From Pseudomonadota bacterium (GTDB taxonomy: Bacteria; Pseudomonadota; Alphaproteobacteria; Rhizobiales; Tepidamorphaceae), in the NCBI GenBank assembly GCA_023458595.1, contig JAEWYT010000013.1, positions 62,001 through 126,000 of the forward strand: a stretch of DNA of 64,000 bases, read 5' to 3'. Below are positions 8,234-16,918 of the stretch, one piece after another; positions within the stretch are counted from its first letter, which is position 1; each line of letters opens with the position of its first letter. The notes beneath the pieces were generated by a model. It was not told the origin of the DNA and did not search any database. It saw only the letters and a list, made by a program, of their open reading frames with translations. The position numbers and the translations under genes are program-made.

Positions 8234-9079
8234 ATGAACGAAGCCGTTGTCAACATTGAAGAAAGCCGCAAGGCGGTGTCCACCTTGCGGGACGTCCTCG
8301 TCAGTGGCGAGGGCCTCGGCGTGCGCCGCGACGGGCGGTGGCTGATCCGGGACGTCGACATCGAGGTGAGGCGCGGCGAGATCGTCTCGATCGTCGGCCC
8401 GAACGGCGGCGGCAAGACGACGCTGGTCAAGACGCTGCTCGGCATCGAGCGGCCCACGGCGGGCCGCGTCGTCCGGTCGGGCGGGCTCAAGGTCGGCTAC
8501 GTGCCGCAGCGGCTCGCCGTCGACCGCACCATGCCGCTGTCCGTCGAGAGGCTGATGACGCTCGTGCGCCGCGCGCCGCGCGCCGACGTCGTCGCGGCCC
8601 TGGAGGAGACAGCGGTCGCCCATCTCCTGCACCGCGCCGTCCAGGAATTGTCGGGCGGCGAGTTCCAGCGCGTGCTGATCGCCCGCGCGCTGCTCGGCAG
8701 GCCCGACATCCTGGTGCTCGACGAGCCGGTGCAGAGCGTCGACTTCTCCGGCCAGGTCGACCTCTACCGGCTGATCGCCTCGCTGCGCGATCTGCACGGC
8801 TGCGGCGTCCTGATGGTGAGCCACGACCTGCACGTCGTCATGCGGGCGACCGACCGGGTGCTGTGCCTCGCCGGTCACGTCTGCTGCACCGGCGAGCCGG
8901 GCGACGTCTCGCGCAGCCCGGAATACATGCGCCTGTTCGGCCCGCAGGCCGCCGAGACGCTGGCGATCTACGCCCACAAGCACGACCACGTGCACGGGCC
9001 GTCCGGCGAGGTCCTGTCCGCACACGACCACTCACACGGCTGCGGGCACGACCACCGGCACGGGCACGGGAAAGGCTGA
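8234..9079 (+). CDS. znuC: Zinc ABC transporter ATP-binding protein ZnuC
   Basis: A 281-residue ABC ATPase. Walker A GPNGGGKTTL lies near residues 56-65, signature LSGGEFQRVLIARALLG near 139-155, Walker B DILVLDEPVQSVDF near 158-171, and the switch His is in MVSHDLHVV. The Gly-rich Walker A and the His-rich C-terminus (several HDH and GHGH runs) are typical of alphaproteobacterial ZnuC and may buffer metal or sense it. It is followed four bases later by znuB. Regulation is by the Zur boxes upstream. Confidence 0.95.
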   Translation: MNEAVVNIEESRKAVSTLRDVLVSGEGLGVRRDGRWLIRDVDIEVRRGEIVSIVGPNGGGKTTLVKTLLGIERPTAGRVVRSGGLKVGYVPQRLAVDRTMPLSVERLMTLVRRAPRADVVAALEETAVAHLLHRAVQELSGGEFQRVLIARALLGRPDILVLDEPVQSVDFSGQVDLYRLIASLRDLHGCGVLMVSHDLHVVMRATDRVLCLAGHVCCTGEPGDVSRSPEYMRLFGPQAAETLAIYAHKHDHVHGPSGEVLSAHDHSHGCGHDHRHGHGKG

Positions 9080-9083
9080 CCCC

Positions 9084-9902
9084 ATGCTCGACGACTTCTT
9101 CGTCCGCGCGATGATCGCGGGCATCGGGGTGGCGCTCGTCGCCTGTCCGCTCGGCTGCTTCATCGTCTGGCGGAGGATGGCCTATTTCGGCGACACCACG
9201 GCGCACGCGGCGCTGCTCGGCGTCGCGCTCGGACTGCTCGCGGGCGTCGGACCGACGCTCGGCGTCTTCGTGATGACGGTGATCGTGGCGCTGCTGCTCG
9301 TCGCCTTCCTGCGGCTCGCCCGCGTCGCCGGCGACACGGTGCTCGGCATCCTCTCGCACGCGGCGCTCTCGATCGGCCTCGTCACGCTCGCCTTCATGAC
9401 CTGGGTCAGGGTCGACCTCGTCGGCTACCTGTTCGGCGACGTGCTGGCGGTCGGGAGGGCGGACGTCTACACGGTGATCGGCGGCGCGGTGGTCGTCCTC
9501 GCGGTGCTGCTTTCGATCTGGCGGCCGCTGGTCGCGGCGACGGTCGACCGCGACCTCGCCCGGGCGGAAGGGGTGAACGTCATCGGCGTCGAGATCGTCT
9601 ACGTCCTGTTGATCGCCGTCGTCGTCGCGATTTCCATGAAGATCGTCGGCATCCTGCTCGTCACCTCGCTCCTGATCATCCCGGCCGCGGCCGCTCGGGG
9701 GTTCGCCCGGACGCCCGAACGCATGGCTCTCGTATCCGCCGGCCTCGGGGTCGTCGCCGTCGTCGCCGGGCTGTTCGCGTCCGGCAACTGGGACACGCCC
9801 GCCGGACCGTCGATCGTCGTGGCCGCGTTCGTGGTGTTTCTGGTCTCCGCGTCGGCCGCCGCTCTCCGCGAGGCGGCGAGGCGGGGCGCGGAGAACGGTT
9901 GA
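9084..9902 (+). CDS. znuB: Zinc ABC transporter permease ZnuB
   Basis: A 272-residue ABC-3 family permease with about eight membrane segments. The N-terminal FFVRAMIAGIGVALVACPLGCFIVWRRMAYFGD, the small loop GDTTAHAALLGVALG, and the later LLVTSLLIIPAAAAR are hallmark stretches. It forms the membrane channel of ZnuABC. It starts four bases after the znuC stop and is followed after 51 bases by the gene for a TRAP-type binding protein. Confidence 0.95.
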   Translation: MLDDFFVRAMIAGIGVALVACPLGCFIVWRRMAYFGDTTAHAALLGVALGLLAGVGPTLGVFVMTVIVALLLVAFLRLARVAGDTVLGILSHAALSIGLVTLAFMTWVRVDLVGYLFGDVLAVGRADVYTVIGGAVVVLAVLLSIWRPLVAATVDRDLARAEGVNVIGVEIVYVLLIAVVVAISMKIVGILLVTSLLIIPAAAARGFARTPERMALVSAGLGVVAVVAGLFASGNWDTPAGPSIVVAAFVVFLVSASAAALREAARRGAENG

Positions 9903-9953
9903 CCCGTGCGGGCCGGACGGGCATCCATCGGTGCAGGTCCGACTGGAGCCGGC

Positions 9954-11069
9954 ATGCGTCCGATCTTCCGCGCAGTTCTCGTTCTCGCCCTGCTCTGCGC
10001 CTCGTCGGGCGCCGCGCTCGCCGAAAGGCTGCGCATCCAGTCCCTCGACGGTCCGGGCAGCATCGCCACGACGGGGCTTCAGAAGCTCGCCGACGACCTG
10101 CGCGCGTCCTCGGGCGGGGAGATCGACATCGAGGTCCTCCCGGTTCGCAGCGCGGTCGGGCCGACGGCGACGCTCGACGCGATGAAATCGGGCGTGATCG
10201 ACGGGCACTATTCCTCGCCGGCCTATTTCGCCGGCAAGGACCCGGCCTTCGCGCTGATCGGTGACACGCTGGCCGCCTTCCCCGATCCCGAGACGCGGGA
10301 CCGCTGGTTCGCCGAGAGCCGCGGTATCGAATACGCCCGCAAGCTCTACGACCGCAACGGCGTCCACCTTGTCGGGATCGTCTACTGGCCCGAGGAATGG
10401 CTGGTGGCGGCGAAACCGGCGACGATCATGGTCGACCTCTCGGGCATGCGCATCCGCGCGCCGAACGGGCCGGTCGGCGACTTCCTGGCGCGGGTCGGCG
10501 CCAGGGTGGTCGTGCTCAGCGGCCACGACACGCTGCGCGCGTTCGATCGCGGCGACATCGACGCCGCCGACTGGTCCAACCTCGCCGCCGAAATCGAGGC
10601 GGACGTGTTCGCGACGGCGCGCTACGCGATCCGCGCGCGCCATTCGATGCCGGTGACGGAGATATCGGTGTCGAACGCGGCGTGGTCGCGGCTGTCGCCG
10701 CGGGCGCAGGCCCTGTTCGAATCCAAGGTCAAGGCCTTCTCGCGGTCGCAGAAGGCGGCGTTCGACTTCGCGCTTGCGGCGGCCCGGGCAAAGGCGCGCG
10801 ACAGGGGCATCACGCTGCTCGAGCTGTCGGAGAAGTCCCGGAAGGAGATGCGCCGCAAGGCGCTCGCCGTGATCGCCGATTGGGGCGAGAAGTCGGAGGA
10901 CGCCAGGGCCGTCGCCGAGAGCCAGAGGGCGTTTCTCGAGCGTCTCGGCATCGTCGAGCCCGACCAGACGGGTGGATCGGGCACGGGCGGATCGGGCACG
11001 GGCGGATCGGGCACGGGTGGATCGGGCTCGGGCGGATCGGGCTTGGGCGGATCGGGCTCGGGCGGATAG
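9954..11069 (+). CDS. Orphan TRAP-type (DctP-like) solute-binding protein with Gly/Ser repeat tail
   Basis: A 371-residue exported protein. The start ATG at 9954 gives a good signal peptide (MRPIFRAVLVLALL, cleaved near AALA-ER). The body resembles TRAP transporter receptors of the DctP family: early beta-strand LRIQS, the GEIDIEVLP stretch, and the Arg-containing helix before the hinge. No TRAP membrane genes (dctQ/dctM) are near, so it is an orphan receptor or serves a distant transporter. The last 32 residues are six GSGTG-like pentapeptides from a 15-bp tandem repeat, an unusual flexible tail. It follows znuB closely and may share the Zur-controlled transcript. Confidence 0.75.
   Translation: MRPIFRAVLVLALLCASSGAALAERLRIQSLDGPGSIATTGLQKLADDLRASSGGEIDIEVLPVRSAVGPTATLDAMKSGVIDGHYSSPAYFAGKDPAFALIGDTLAAFPDPETRDRWFAESRGIEYARKLYDRNGVHLVGIVYWPEEWLVAAKPATIMVDLSGMRIRAPNGPVGDFLARVGARVVVLSGHDTLRAFDRGDIDAADWSNLAAEIEADVFATARYAIRARHSMPVTEISVSNAAWSRLSPRAQALFESKVKAFSRSQKAAFDFALAAARAKARDRGITLLELSEKSRKEMRRKALAVIADWGEKSEDARAVAESQRAFLERLGIVEPDQTGGSGTGGSGTGGSGTGGSGSGGSGLGGSGSGG
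10974..11063 (+). repeat. Six tandem copies of a 15-bp unit in the TRAP receptor gene
   Basis: The unit GGATCGGGCACGGGC is repeated six times with small changes (copies 4 and 6 read GGCTCG, copy 5 GGCTTG), followed directly by the GGATAG end of the gene. It encodes (GSGTG)n. The unit is a multiple of three, so slippage would change tail length without breaking the frame. Confidence 0.95.
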
Positions 11070-11087
11070 CGGCGGGCAGGGCGGACG

Positions 11088-11840
11088 ATGGCGATCGGCG
11101 GCGCGTTCACGGAAAGGCTGCTCAGGGATGCGGGTCTCGCCGCGGGGATGCGGGTCCTCGACATCGGCTGCGGCAGCGGGGACGTATCCTTCATTGCCGC
11201 CGACATCGTCGGTCCGTCGGGCTCGGTGGTCGGCATCGACCGGCAGGAAGCAGCGCTCGATGTCGCGCGGGAGCGCGCCATGGACCTCGGCCGCGACACC
11301 GTCGAGTTCGTCTGCTGCGACGTGGGCCAGCCGCCGGAGGGCCTCGGGCTCTTCGACGCGATCGTCGGACGGCGGGTGCTGATGTACATCCCCGATCCGG
11401 TCGCGACCGTGCGCGGGCTCGTTCGCCACCTCAGGCCCGGCGGACTGCTCGCGCTTCACGAGCATGACGCCACGATGGTGCCGGCGAGCGTCCGCGACAT
11501 GCCGCTGCACCGCACCGTTCAGGGCTGGCTGCGGGAAATGATCCGGCGCGAGGGCGCCGATACGGCGATGGGCTTCAACCTCTACGGAACGCTGACCGAG
11601 GCGGGCCTGACGGTCGAGCAGGTCAGGGCCGAGGCGGTCGTGCAGACACCGGCGCAGGAATACCCGCTCGGGGAGATCGTGCGCATGGTGCTGGCGCGGA
11701 TCGTCGACCAGGGGATCGCCAGCGAGGCCGAAGTCGACATCGACACGCTGGACGCGCGCCTCGACGAGGAGCGCATCGGGACCGGCGCCACCTATGTCGG
11801 CGACATGATGTTCGGCGCCTCGGCGCGGAAGCCGGGCTAG
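11088..11840 (+). CDS. Class I SAM-dependent methyltransferase
   Basis: A 250-residue methyltransferase of the UbiE/Methyltransf_11 type. SAM-binding motif I is VLDIGCGSGDVSF (residues 23-35), motif II acidic residue in VVGIDRQEAAL, and motif post-II CCDVGQPP. The C-terminal half, MRPGGLLALHEHD-like followed by a variable cap, gives no clear substrate. It starts 18 bases after the orphan TRAP receptor gene, probably as the last gene of that operon. A role in small-molecule methylation is all that can be stated. Confidence 0.85.
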   Translation: MAIGGAFTERLLRDAGLAAGMRVLDIGCGSGDVSFIAADIVGPSGSVVGIDRQEAALDVARERAMDLGRDTVEFVCCDVGQPPEGLGLFDAIVGRRVLMYIPDPVATVRGLVRHLRPGGLLALHEHDATMVPASVRDMPLHRTVQGWLREMIRREGADTAMGFNLYGTLTEAGLTVEQVRAEAVVQTPAQEYPLGEIVRMVLARIVDQGIASEAEVDIDTLDARLDEERIGTGATYVGDMMFGASARKPG

Positions 11841-11922
11841 TCCGCGCCGCTCGTCCCGGTGCAAGCGAAACGAGCGGAGAGGGAGAACCCGTTCCCGCCG
11901 GACCGTGCCGGATCCCGGTCCG

Positions 11923-13527
11923 TCAGGATTTCTCTTTTCCTTCCAGGGCCTTGGTGAGGCGCAGGTCCTCCAGATAGGGGTCCTTGGAGAAGCGCACGTT
12001 GCCGTTGGCGTCGATCCAGGCGGACTGGAACACCACCATCACCGGGATGTGTTCGACGTCGGGCACGATCAGGGTCTCGCGGCGGGCGATCGTGCGTTCG
12101 AGATAGTCTTCCGGCCCGAGCCGCCGCCTGGCGAGGACCTCGACGAGATCGAGGCCGTCGACGACGGCGATGGCGCCCTTGGGCAGGCGCGGATCGCAGA
12201 CCTCGGCCAGCGCTTCGGGCGGGGCGTCGAAAAGGAAGGCCTGATCGGTGTCGTTCAGCTGATAGACGAAGCGGCCGTACGGGTTCTGGAAACCGGGCTT
12301 CAGGCGGAAGCGGATCTTCTCCTTCTCCTTCGACAGGGTCGCCCTCGGGATCTGGCGCCAGGGCAGGGCGTCGAGCGGCATCGCGGTGTCCTGGTAGAGC
12401 AGCTCGAACCCCTGCTCCTCGACGATCGCCGGATTGTGCTGGAGCTCGGGGTAGAGGACGGACTGGAAATAGTCGTAGGGAACGTCCCAGTGCGGGTTGA
12501 TGGTCATCGACCGCATGTTGGCGGCGACGATTGCAAGGTTGTCGCGCGGGCAGTTCGGCAGGATGCGCCATTCCCGCTCGGTGCCGCCGGCGTTCAGAAG
12601 CCGCAGGACGCCGTCGCCCTTGTTGGCGATCAGGACGCGGTCCGTGATGTCCTCGGGCATCCAGCGCAGCCGCTCCATCGACAGCATGATCTGCTCGATG
12701 CGCCGCTCCACCGGCACGTTGAGGGCGATGATGGTCGCCTTGTCGAAGGCCCCGGTGATCGGCACGTCGTGGTGAAGCTGGAAGGCGCGCAGGCGCGTCT
12801 CGAGTTCCGGATCGAGCACGTCGGGTTCTCCGAACGGCGCCTCGGTGCCGTATTCGCTGTCGAGCCGGGCCCTGAGCGCGACGATGCGCGGATCGCTCTG
12901 TCCTACCGCCACGTCGGGGCCGGGATCGATGGTCACCCATCCGCCCTGGTCGCGAATATCGATGTAGTTGGCCAACGAACCGCGCAGACGGTCGTATTCG
13001 ATGTTCAGCGGCTGCCAGGCGTCGAAGAACGTGGCCATGTCGGGGAACTGGCGCATGGCGCGCAGGACGTTGTCGCCGTCGATCGCCTTCCGGGGCATGT
13101 AGAGGTCGGGGTAGACCATGCGCGGCAATACGCGGCCGACCTTGAGATCGGCGGCGAACATCAGGAAATGGGCGCCGAACCAGACTTCGATCTCGGCCAG
13201 GCGTTCCGGGGAGGCGCCCGGGATCTCCGCCTCCAGATCCTCCAGGAACTCGATGGGATAGCGCGCGGGGTCGAGGCCGTCGTATTCGGAGTCGAGCATA
13301 CGGTCGATGAGCCCGCGGGCGCGGCCGGTGCCGATGAAGAGCGGCATGGCGCCCTCCGCGGCATAGTAGCGGATCAGGTCGAGCCGGTAGTTCTCGATCG
13401 GAAGCGCCTTGCGGCTCTCGTCGCCGAGGACCGTGCGGACGTTCTCGACGAGCGGATCGGCCGCGCGCGCGGGCTGGGCGGCGGCAAGCAGTGCGAACGC
13501 CAACAGAAATACGCCGTATAAGGGCAT
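11923..13527 (-). CDS. YcbB-like L,D-transpeptidase homologue, apparently inactive
   Basis: A 534-residue exported protein with the YcbB (LdtD) domain order: signal peptide (about 1-22), N-terminal scaffold domain, a peptidoglycan-binding-like segment (FQLHHDVPITGAFDKATIIA, then ALNVPVERRIEQIMLSMERL) and a C-terminal YkuD-like domain (GFQNPYGRFVYQLND, IPVMVVFQSAWID). The two expected catalytic positions are altered. Where active enzymes read HDTP the sequence has FDAP (Phe433), and where they read SGCxRV it has KGAIAV (Ala452). The spacing is as in active enzymes, so this looks like a pseudoenzyme, perhaps structural or regulatory in cell-wall crosslinking. A Cys at 444 does not align with the nucleophile. 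Confidence 0.8.
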   Translation of the reverse strand: MPLYGVFLLAFALLAAAQPARAADPLVENVRTVLGDESRKALPIENYRLDLIRYYAAEGAMPLFIGTGRARGLIDRMLDSEYDGLDPARYPIEFLEDLEAEIPGASPERLAEIEVWFGAHFLMFAADLKVGRVLPRMVYPDLYMPRKAIDGDNVLRAMRQFPDMATFFDAWQPLNIEYDRLRGSLANYIDIRDQGGWVTIDPGPDVAVGQSDPRIVALRARLDSEYGTEAPFGEPDVLDPELETRLRAFQLHHDVPITGAFDKATIIALNVPVERRIEQIMLSMERLRWMPEDITDRVLIANKGDGVLRLLNAGGTEREWRILPNCPRDNLAIVAANMRSMTINPHWDVPYDYFQSVLYPELQHNPAIVEEQGFELLYQDTAMPLDALPWRQIPRATLSKEKEKIRFRLKPGFQNPYGRFVYQLNDTDQAFLFDAPPEALAEVCDPRLPKGAIAVVDGLDLVEVLARRRLGPEDYLERTIARRETLIVPDVEHIPVMVVFQSAWIDANGNVRFSKDPYLEDLRLTKALEGKEKS

Positions 13528-13689
13528 GAGCTAACTCCGCGACCGTAATTCGGCTACGGAACCAATTTAGCCGTCCCGCCGGGTATGTCACGACCCGATA
13601 GCGAGGAGCCGCTGGTGCCGGACGCGGGATCGTCGTAGAGGCAGGGTGGGCCGTGCGGTCCCGAAAACCGTCGGAGGGGGGAAATCGAG

Positions 13690-14649
13690 ATGCGCTTCGT
13701 CGCTGGTTACACGTCCGGACTGGTGCTTCTCGGCGTTTCGGCCGCCTTGTCGGCCCTGCCCCTGCAGGCGCGGGCGGAGCCCGTGGGCGTCGCCGTCGCC
13801 AACGAGACGGTGCCGACGCTCTGCGCGGAGGAGGACAACGTCTACGTGACCCTCGGCGGCGAGGATATCCGCCGCTTCCGCGTCGGCGCTAGGCATCCCG
13901 CCTATGTGGGCACCATCGTCGCCGACGTCTCGGCCGCCGACTATTCGAACTGCGACCGCAAGAGCGAGCAGTTCTTCGAGTTCGACACCAGGCGCGTCAC
14001 CCTCTACGAGGACCGCGCGGTCTGGCTGATCGGCTACGTCTACGAGCGCTACTGGCGCGACAAGGACGTGCCGGTGCGCGTCGGCGACCGGGTCGAGCAC
14101 AATCTGCACATGATCCAGCTCTGGATGCAGGGGCCGCGCGGGGCGGAGGAGTTCCTCGTGCTCTATCCCCCCGACGGCTACTGGCGCCTCAGGCCGCTGA
14201 TGCCCGCGCACCTCAGGGGCACCGCCTACGGCAGCTCGGTGCTGTTCGGCCCGATCGAGACGAACGTGCGGCCGATCGTCGAGATCGACGAGGTGACGTT
14301 CGACCCGAAGACGCGCAGCTTCGAGATCGTCTTCTCGCGCGGCGGCCGGGCGACTGTCACGGTGACCCAGGCGGCGGAGGCGGGCACCGCGCTCGACGTC
14401 GATTTCGGCGACACCCCGGTGAGCGGGGTGTTCGCCGGGGTCCGGTCGATGTACGTGGTTCCCGGCAACGCCGACGCCTCCGAGGTCGGCTGGCACGTCG
14501 GCGGGGCGCATGCCTGGGAGCTCGAGCCGCTTTCGGACTTCACCTCGGCGCAGGACGTGCGCGAGCTCTGGGTCGGTCGCCATATCGTCTCGCGCCACAA
14601 CACGAGCGCGCCCGACATCGTGTTCGGCGGTTTCGACGCGGCGGACTAA
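13690..14649 (+). CDS. Exported protein of unknown function
   Basis: A 319-residue protein with a signal peptide (about residues 1-30, cleaved near LQARA-EP). I do not recognise a family. The mature part is acidic, has a Cys pair (Cys45, Cys79 approximately) that could form a periplasmic disulphide, and ends in a beta-rich segment. It starts after a GGAGGGGGGAAATCGAG ribosome site and runs divergently from the L,D-transpeptidase homologue, so the two may share a promoter region. Its last codons lie in the first unit of a 16-bp tandem repeat. Confidence 0.7.
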   Translation: MRFVAGYTSGLVLLGVSAALSALPLQARAEPVGVAVANETVPTLCAEEDNVYVTLGGEDIRRFRVGARHPAYVGTIVADVSAADYSNCDRKSEQFFEFDTRRVTLYEDRAVWLIGYVYERYWRDKDVPVRVGDRVEHNLHMIQLWMQGPRGAEEFLVLYPPDGYWRLRPLMPAHLRGTAYGSSVLFGPIETNVRPIVEIDEVTFDPKTRSFEIVFSRGGRATVTVTQAAEAGTALDVDFGDTPVSGVFAGVRSMYVVPGNADASEVGWHVGGAHAWELEPLSDFTSAQDVRELWVGRHIVSRHNTSAPDIVFGGFDAAD

Positions 14650-14682
14650 GGACGCGGCGGACTAAGGACGCGGCGGACTAAG
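14635..14682 (+). repeat. Three tandem copies of a 16-bp unit spanning a stop codon
   Basis: GACGCGGCGGACTAAG occurs three times in perfect tandem. The first copy encodes the C-terminus (DAAD) and TAA stop of the upstream exported protein; the other two copies are downstream of the stop. The unit is 16 bp, so copy changes keep the gene product intact because each unit brings its own stop. Confidence 0.95.
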
Positions 14683-14767
14683 ACGGCGGGCCGAGGCGGC
14701 CAAACGCTCGACACGGCGGGCCATTGCGGGCAGTGTCTGCCGCGCGGGCGGACGAGCGAAGCGGGTC

Positions 14768-15991
14768 ATGGGCAGATTTAGATACCAGGCGCTCAACACC
14801 TCGGGCGAAGTGCTTTCGGGCGAGATCGAGGCGGATTCGAGCAAGGCGGTGTTCGCCGAGCTCGAGCGGCTCGGCCACATGCCGATCGAGGCGACCGCTC
14901 TCAAGGAAGGCGAGGGGGGAGAGAAGAAGGGCCTTCTCGCGGGGCTTCTGTCCTCCAAGCCGGGCCGCGAGGAGATCACCGAGATCACCCGCGATCTCGC
15001 CATGCTGCTCAAGGGCGGCGTCAGCCTGCACGAGGCGCTGCAGCTGCTCTCGCAGATGGGCGGCAAGGCGCCGCTGCGCGCGCTGATGTCGGCGCTGCAG
15101 CGCGACATCGCCCAGGGCAAGAGCTTCGCCGAGGCGCTCGGCGCGCATTCCGACGTGTTCGCGCCGACCTACGTGAAAATGGTGGAGGCCGCGGAATCGG
15201 CCGGCACGCTCGAGGCGACGCTCGACAAGATCGCCCACGAGCGGGCGCGCAGCGAGGCGCTGCGCCGGCGCGTCACGTCGTCGCTGACCTATCCCGCCTT
15301 CCTGGTGGTCGCCGCCTGCGGCGTCTTCCTGTTCGTCATGCTCAAGGTCATTCCCGAGTTCGAGCGGGCGCTGTCGGGCTTCATGGAAAAGATGAACCCG
15401 CAGGCCAGGTTCATCTTTTCGATGTCCAATTTCGTCCAGCAGAACATCGACATCATCCTCGGGTCGGTCGCCGTCGTCCTGCTCGGCGGGCTGCTTCTGT
15501 CGCGCAGCAAGGCGTTCATCGGCTTCCTGATCCGCACGATGGGACGGCTGCCGGGGACCGGCCGGATCGTCCAGTACCAGCAGACGGTGTTCTTCTGCTC
15601 GACGCTCGGCACGCTTCTGGGCAGCGGCGTCGACATCACCTCCTCGCTGCGGCTCGTGCGCGACCTTTTCCGCGATCCGCGGGCGGCTGCGAAGGTCGAC
15701 CAGCTGATCGCCGAGGTGCGCCAGGGTCACCGGGTCAGCGACGCCTTATCGAACCTTAACCTTTTGCCGGCCTATGTGATCCCCATATTGAGGGTCGGCG
15801 AGGAGGCCGGCGAGCTGGACACGATGGCGGTCCGGATCGGCGGTTTCTACGAGGATCGGCTTGACAGGGCCCTAGGTCGCCTGACATCCATCCTGGGACC
15901 GTCTATATTGATTGCGGTGAGCATGATGATCGCATGGCTCATCGTGACCGTCATAACCGCCCTAATCAGTGTGAACGAGCTGTTGGTCTGA
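14768..15991 (+). CDS. gspF: Type II secretion inner-membrane platform protein GspF
   Basis: A 407-residue T2S_F-domain protein. It begins MGRFRYQALNTSGEVLSGEIEA, the usual GspF/PilC start, with two T2SF repeats (about 70-190 and 275-395) and three membrane segments near residues 170-200, 220-245 and 375-400. The motif FAEALGAHSDVFAPTYVKMVEAAE is characteristic. It is the first of a dense gsp operon (F-G-H-I-J-K-L-M-C-like) and interacts with GspE and GspL. The upstream region carries the 16-bp repeat rather than an obvious promoter. Confidence 0.95.
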   Translation: MGRFRYQALNTSGEVLSGEIEADSSKAVFAELERLGHMPIEATALKEGEGGEKKGLLAGLLSSKPGREEITEITRDLAMLLKGGVSLHEALQLLSQMGGKAPLRALMSALQRDIAQGKSFAEALGAHSDVFAPTYVKMVEAAESAGTLEATLDKIAHERARSEALRRRVTSSLTYPAFLVVAACGVFLFVMLKVIPEFERALSGFMEKMNPQARFIFSMSNFVQQNIDIILGSVAVVLLGGLLLSRSKAFIGFLIRTMGRLPGTGRIVQYQQTVFFCSTLGTLLGSGVDITSSLRLVRDLFRDPRAAAKVDQLIAEVRQGHRVSDALSNLNLLPAYVIPILRVGEEAGELDTMAVRIGGFYEDRLDRALGRLTSILGPSILIAVSMMIAWLIVTVITALISVNELLV

Positions 15992-15993
15992 AC

Positions 15994-16455
15994 GTGTTGG
16001 GACTATCGAGAATCGAACGGCGGAAGACGGGGGCGAAGAACAAACGAGACAAACGAGGCGGGTTCACGCTCGTCGAGTTGCTCGTGGTGCTCGTAATCCT
16101 GAGCCTGATCATGGGCCTGGTCGGCCCGCGCGTGCTGTCGTACCTGTCCGACGCGCGGTCCAAGTCCGCGAAGTTGCAGATCGAGTCGCTGTCCTCGGCG
16201 CTCGACCTGTTCTACCTCGACACCGGACGCTATCCGACCACGGCCGAAGGGCTCGGCGCGCTCGTCGCGCGCATACCCAATGTCGACCGATGGAACGGAC
16301 CGTATCTGAACCAGAATGCCGTCCCGGTCGATCCCTGGGGCAACGCTTACGAGTACCGTTCGCCGGGCGAAACGGGTCCCTACGAGATTATCTCTCTCGG
16401 CGCTGACGGCCGAAAGGGAGGCTCCGGGGATGATCAGGACATCAAGAGCAAATAA
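15994..16455 (+). CDS. gspG: Type II secretion major pseudopilin GspG
   Basis: A 153-residue pseudopilin. The GTG at 15994 is the first start after the gspF stop; a TTG at 15997 is also possible. The prepilin site is G-FTLVELLVVLVILSLI with Glu at +5. The C-terminal part has the GspG calcium-site signature (PYLNQNAVPVDPWGNAY and LGADGRKGG). It would be cleaved by the prepilin peptidase encoded at 26143 and polymerise into the pseudopilus. Confidence 0.95.
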   Translation: MLGLSRIERRKTGAKNKRDKRGGFTLVELLVVLVILSLIMGLVGPRVLSYLSDARSKSAKLQIESLSSALDLFYLDTGRYPTTAEGLGALVARIPNVDRWNGPYLNQNAVPVDPWGNAYEYRSPGETGPYEIISLGADGRKGGSGDDQDIKSK

Positions 16456-16918
16456 CCCTCGGTCCGCCCAGGGCGGCTATGCGCTGCTGGAGATCGTCGT
16501 CGCGCTCGCGATCGTCGCGCTCGTGGTGACGCTCGTGCTGCCGCGCATCTCCCGCGAGCCGGGCCCGGCCGCGCTGGAGGCCAAGGCCTACGAGATCGCG
16601 GCGCTGTTCCGGGATGACCGCAACGCGGCGATGCTCGCCCGACGGGAGGTCGTCAGCCGCATCGACATGAACCAGAAGCTCGCCGTCTCCGGTTCGCAGG
16701 ACCGGGCGGTCAAGGTGCCCGACAGCGTCGGCATCAATCTGGCCCAGTCCGACCGCGAGGCCTTCCCGGGCGGCGGCGGCATCCGCTTCTATCCGGACGG
16801 ACGGACGTCAGGGGGCGTGGTGACGCTGCATCGCGGCAAATACGGCTACCAGATCAGCGTCAACTGGCTGACGGCCAACGTCGAAGTGGCGCCCGTGACC
16901 GCGGTGACACGGCAATGA
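16430..16918 (+). CDS. gspH: Type II secretion minor pseudopilin GspH
   Basis: A 162-residue pseudopilin. The start ATG at 16430 overlaps gspG by 26 bases and has a GGGAGG ribosome site. The prepilin sequence is GG-YALLEIVVALAIVALVV with Glu at +5; Tyr replaces the usual Phe/Met at +1. The globular part matches GspH in length and in its central EAFPGGGGIRFYPDGRTSGG segment. It belongs to the pseudopilus tip complex with GspI, J and K. Confidence 0.85.
   Translation: MIRTSRANNPRSAQGGYALLEIVVALAIVALVVTLVLPRISREPGPAALEAKAYEIAALFRDDRNAAMLARREVVSRIDMNQKLAVSGSQDRAVKVPDSVGINLAQSDREAFPGGGGIRFYPDGRTSGGVVTLHRGKYGYQISVNWLTANVEVAPVTAVTRQ

Noticed and set aside
10974..11063. Possible CRISPR-like array
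   Set aside because: The units are contiguous 15-bp tandem repeats without spacers and encode protein.
8838..11864. A 1008-codon minus-strand open frame opposite znuB, the TRAP receptor and the methyltransferase
   Set aside because: It crosses three well supported plus-strand genes and reads as Arg-rich low-complexity text including the reverse of the 15-bp repeat.
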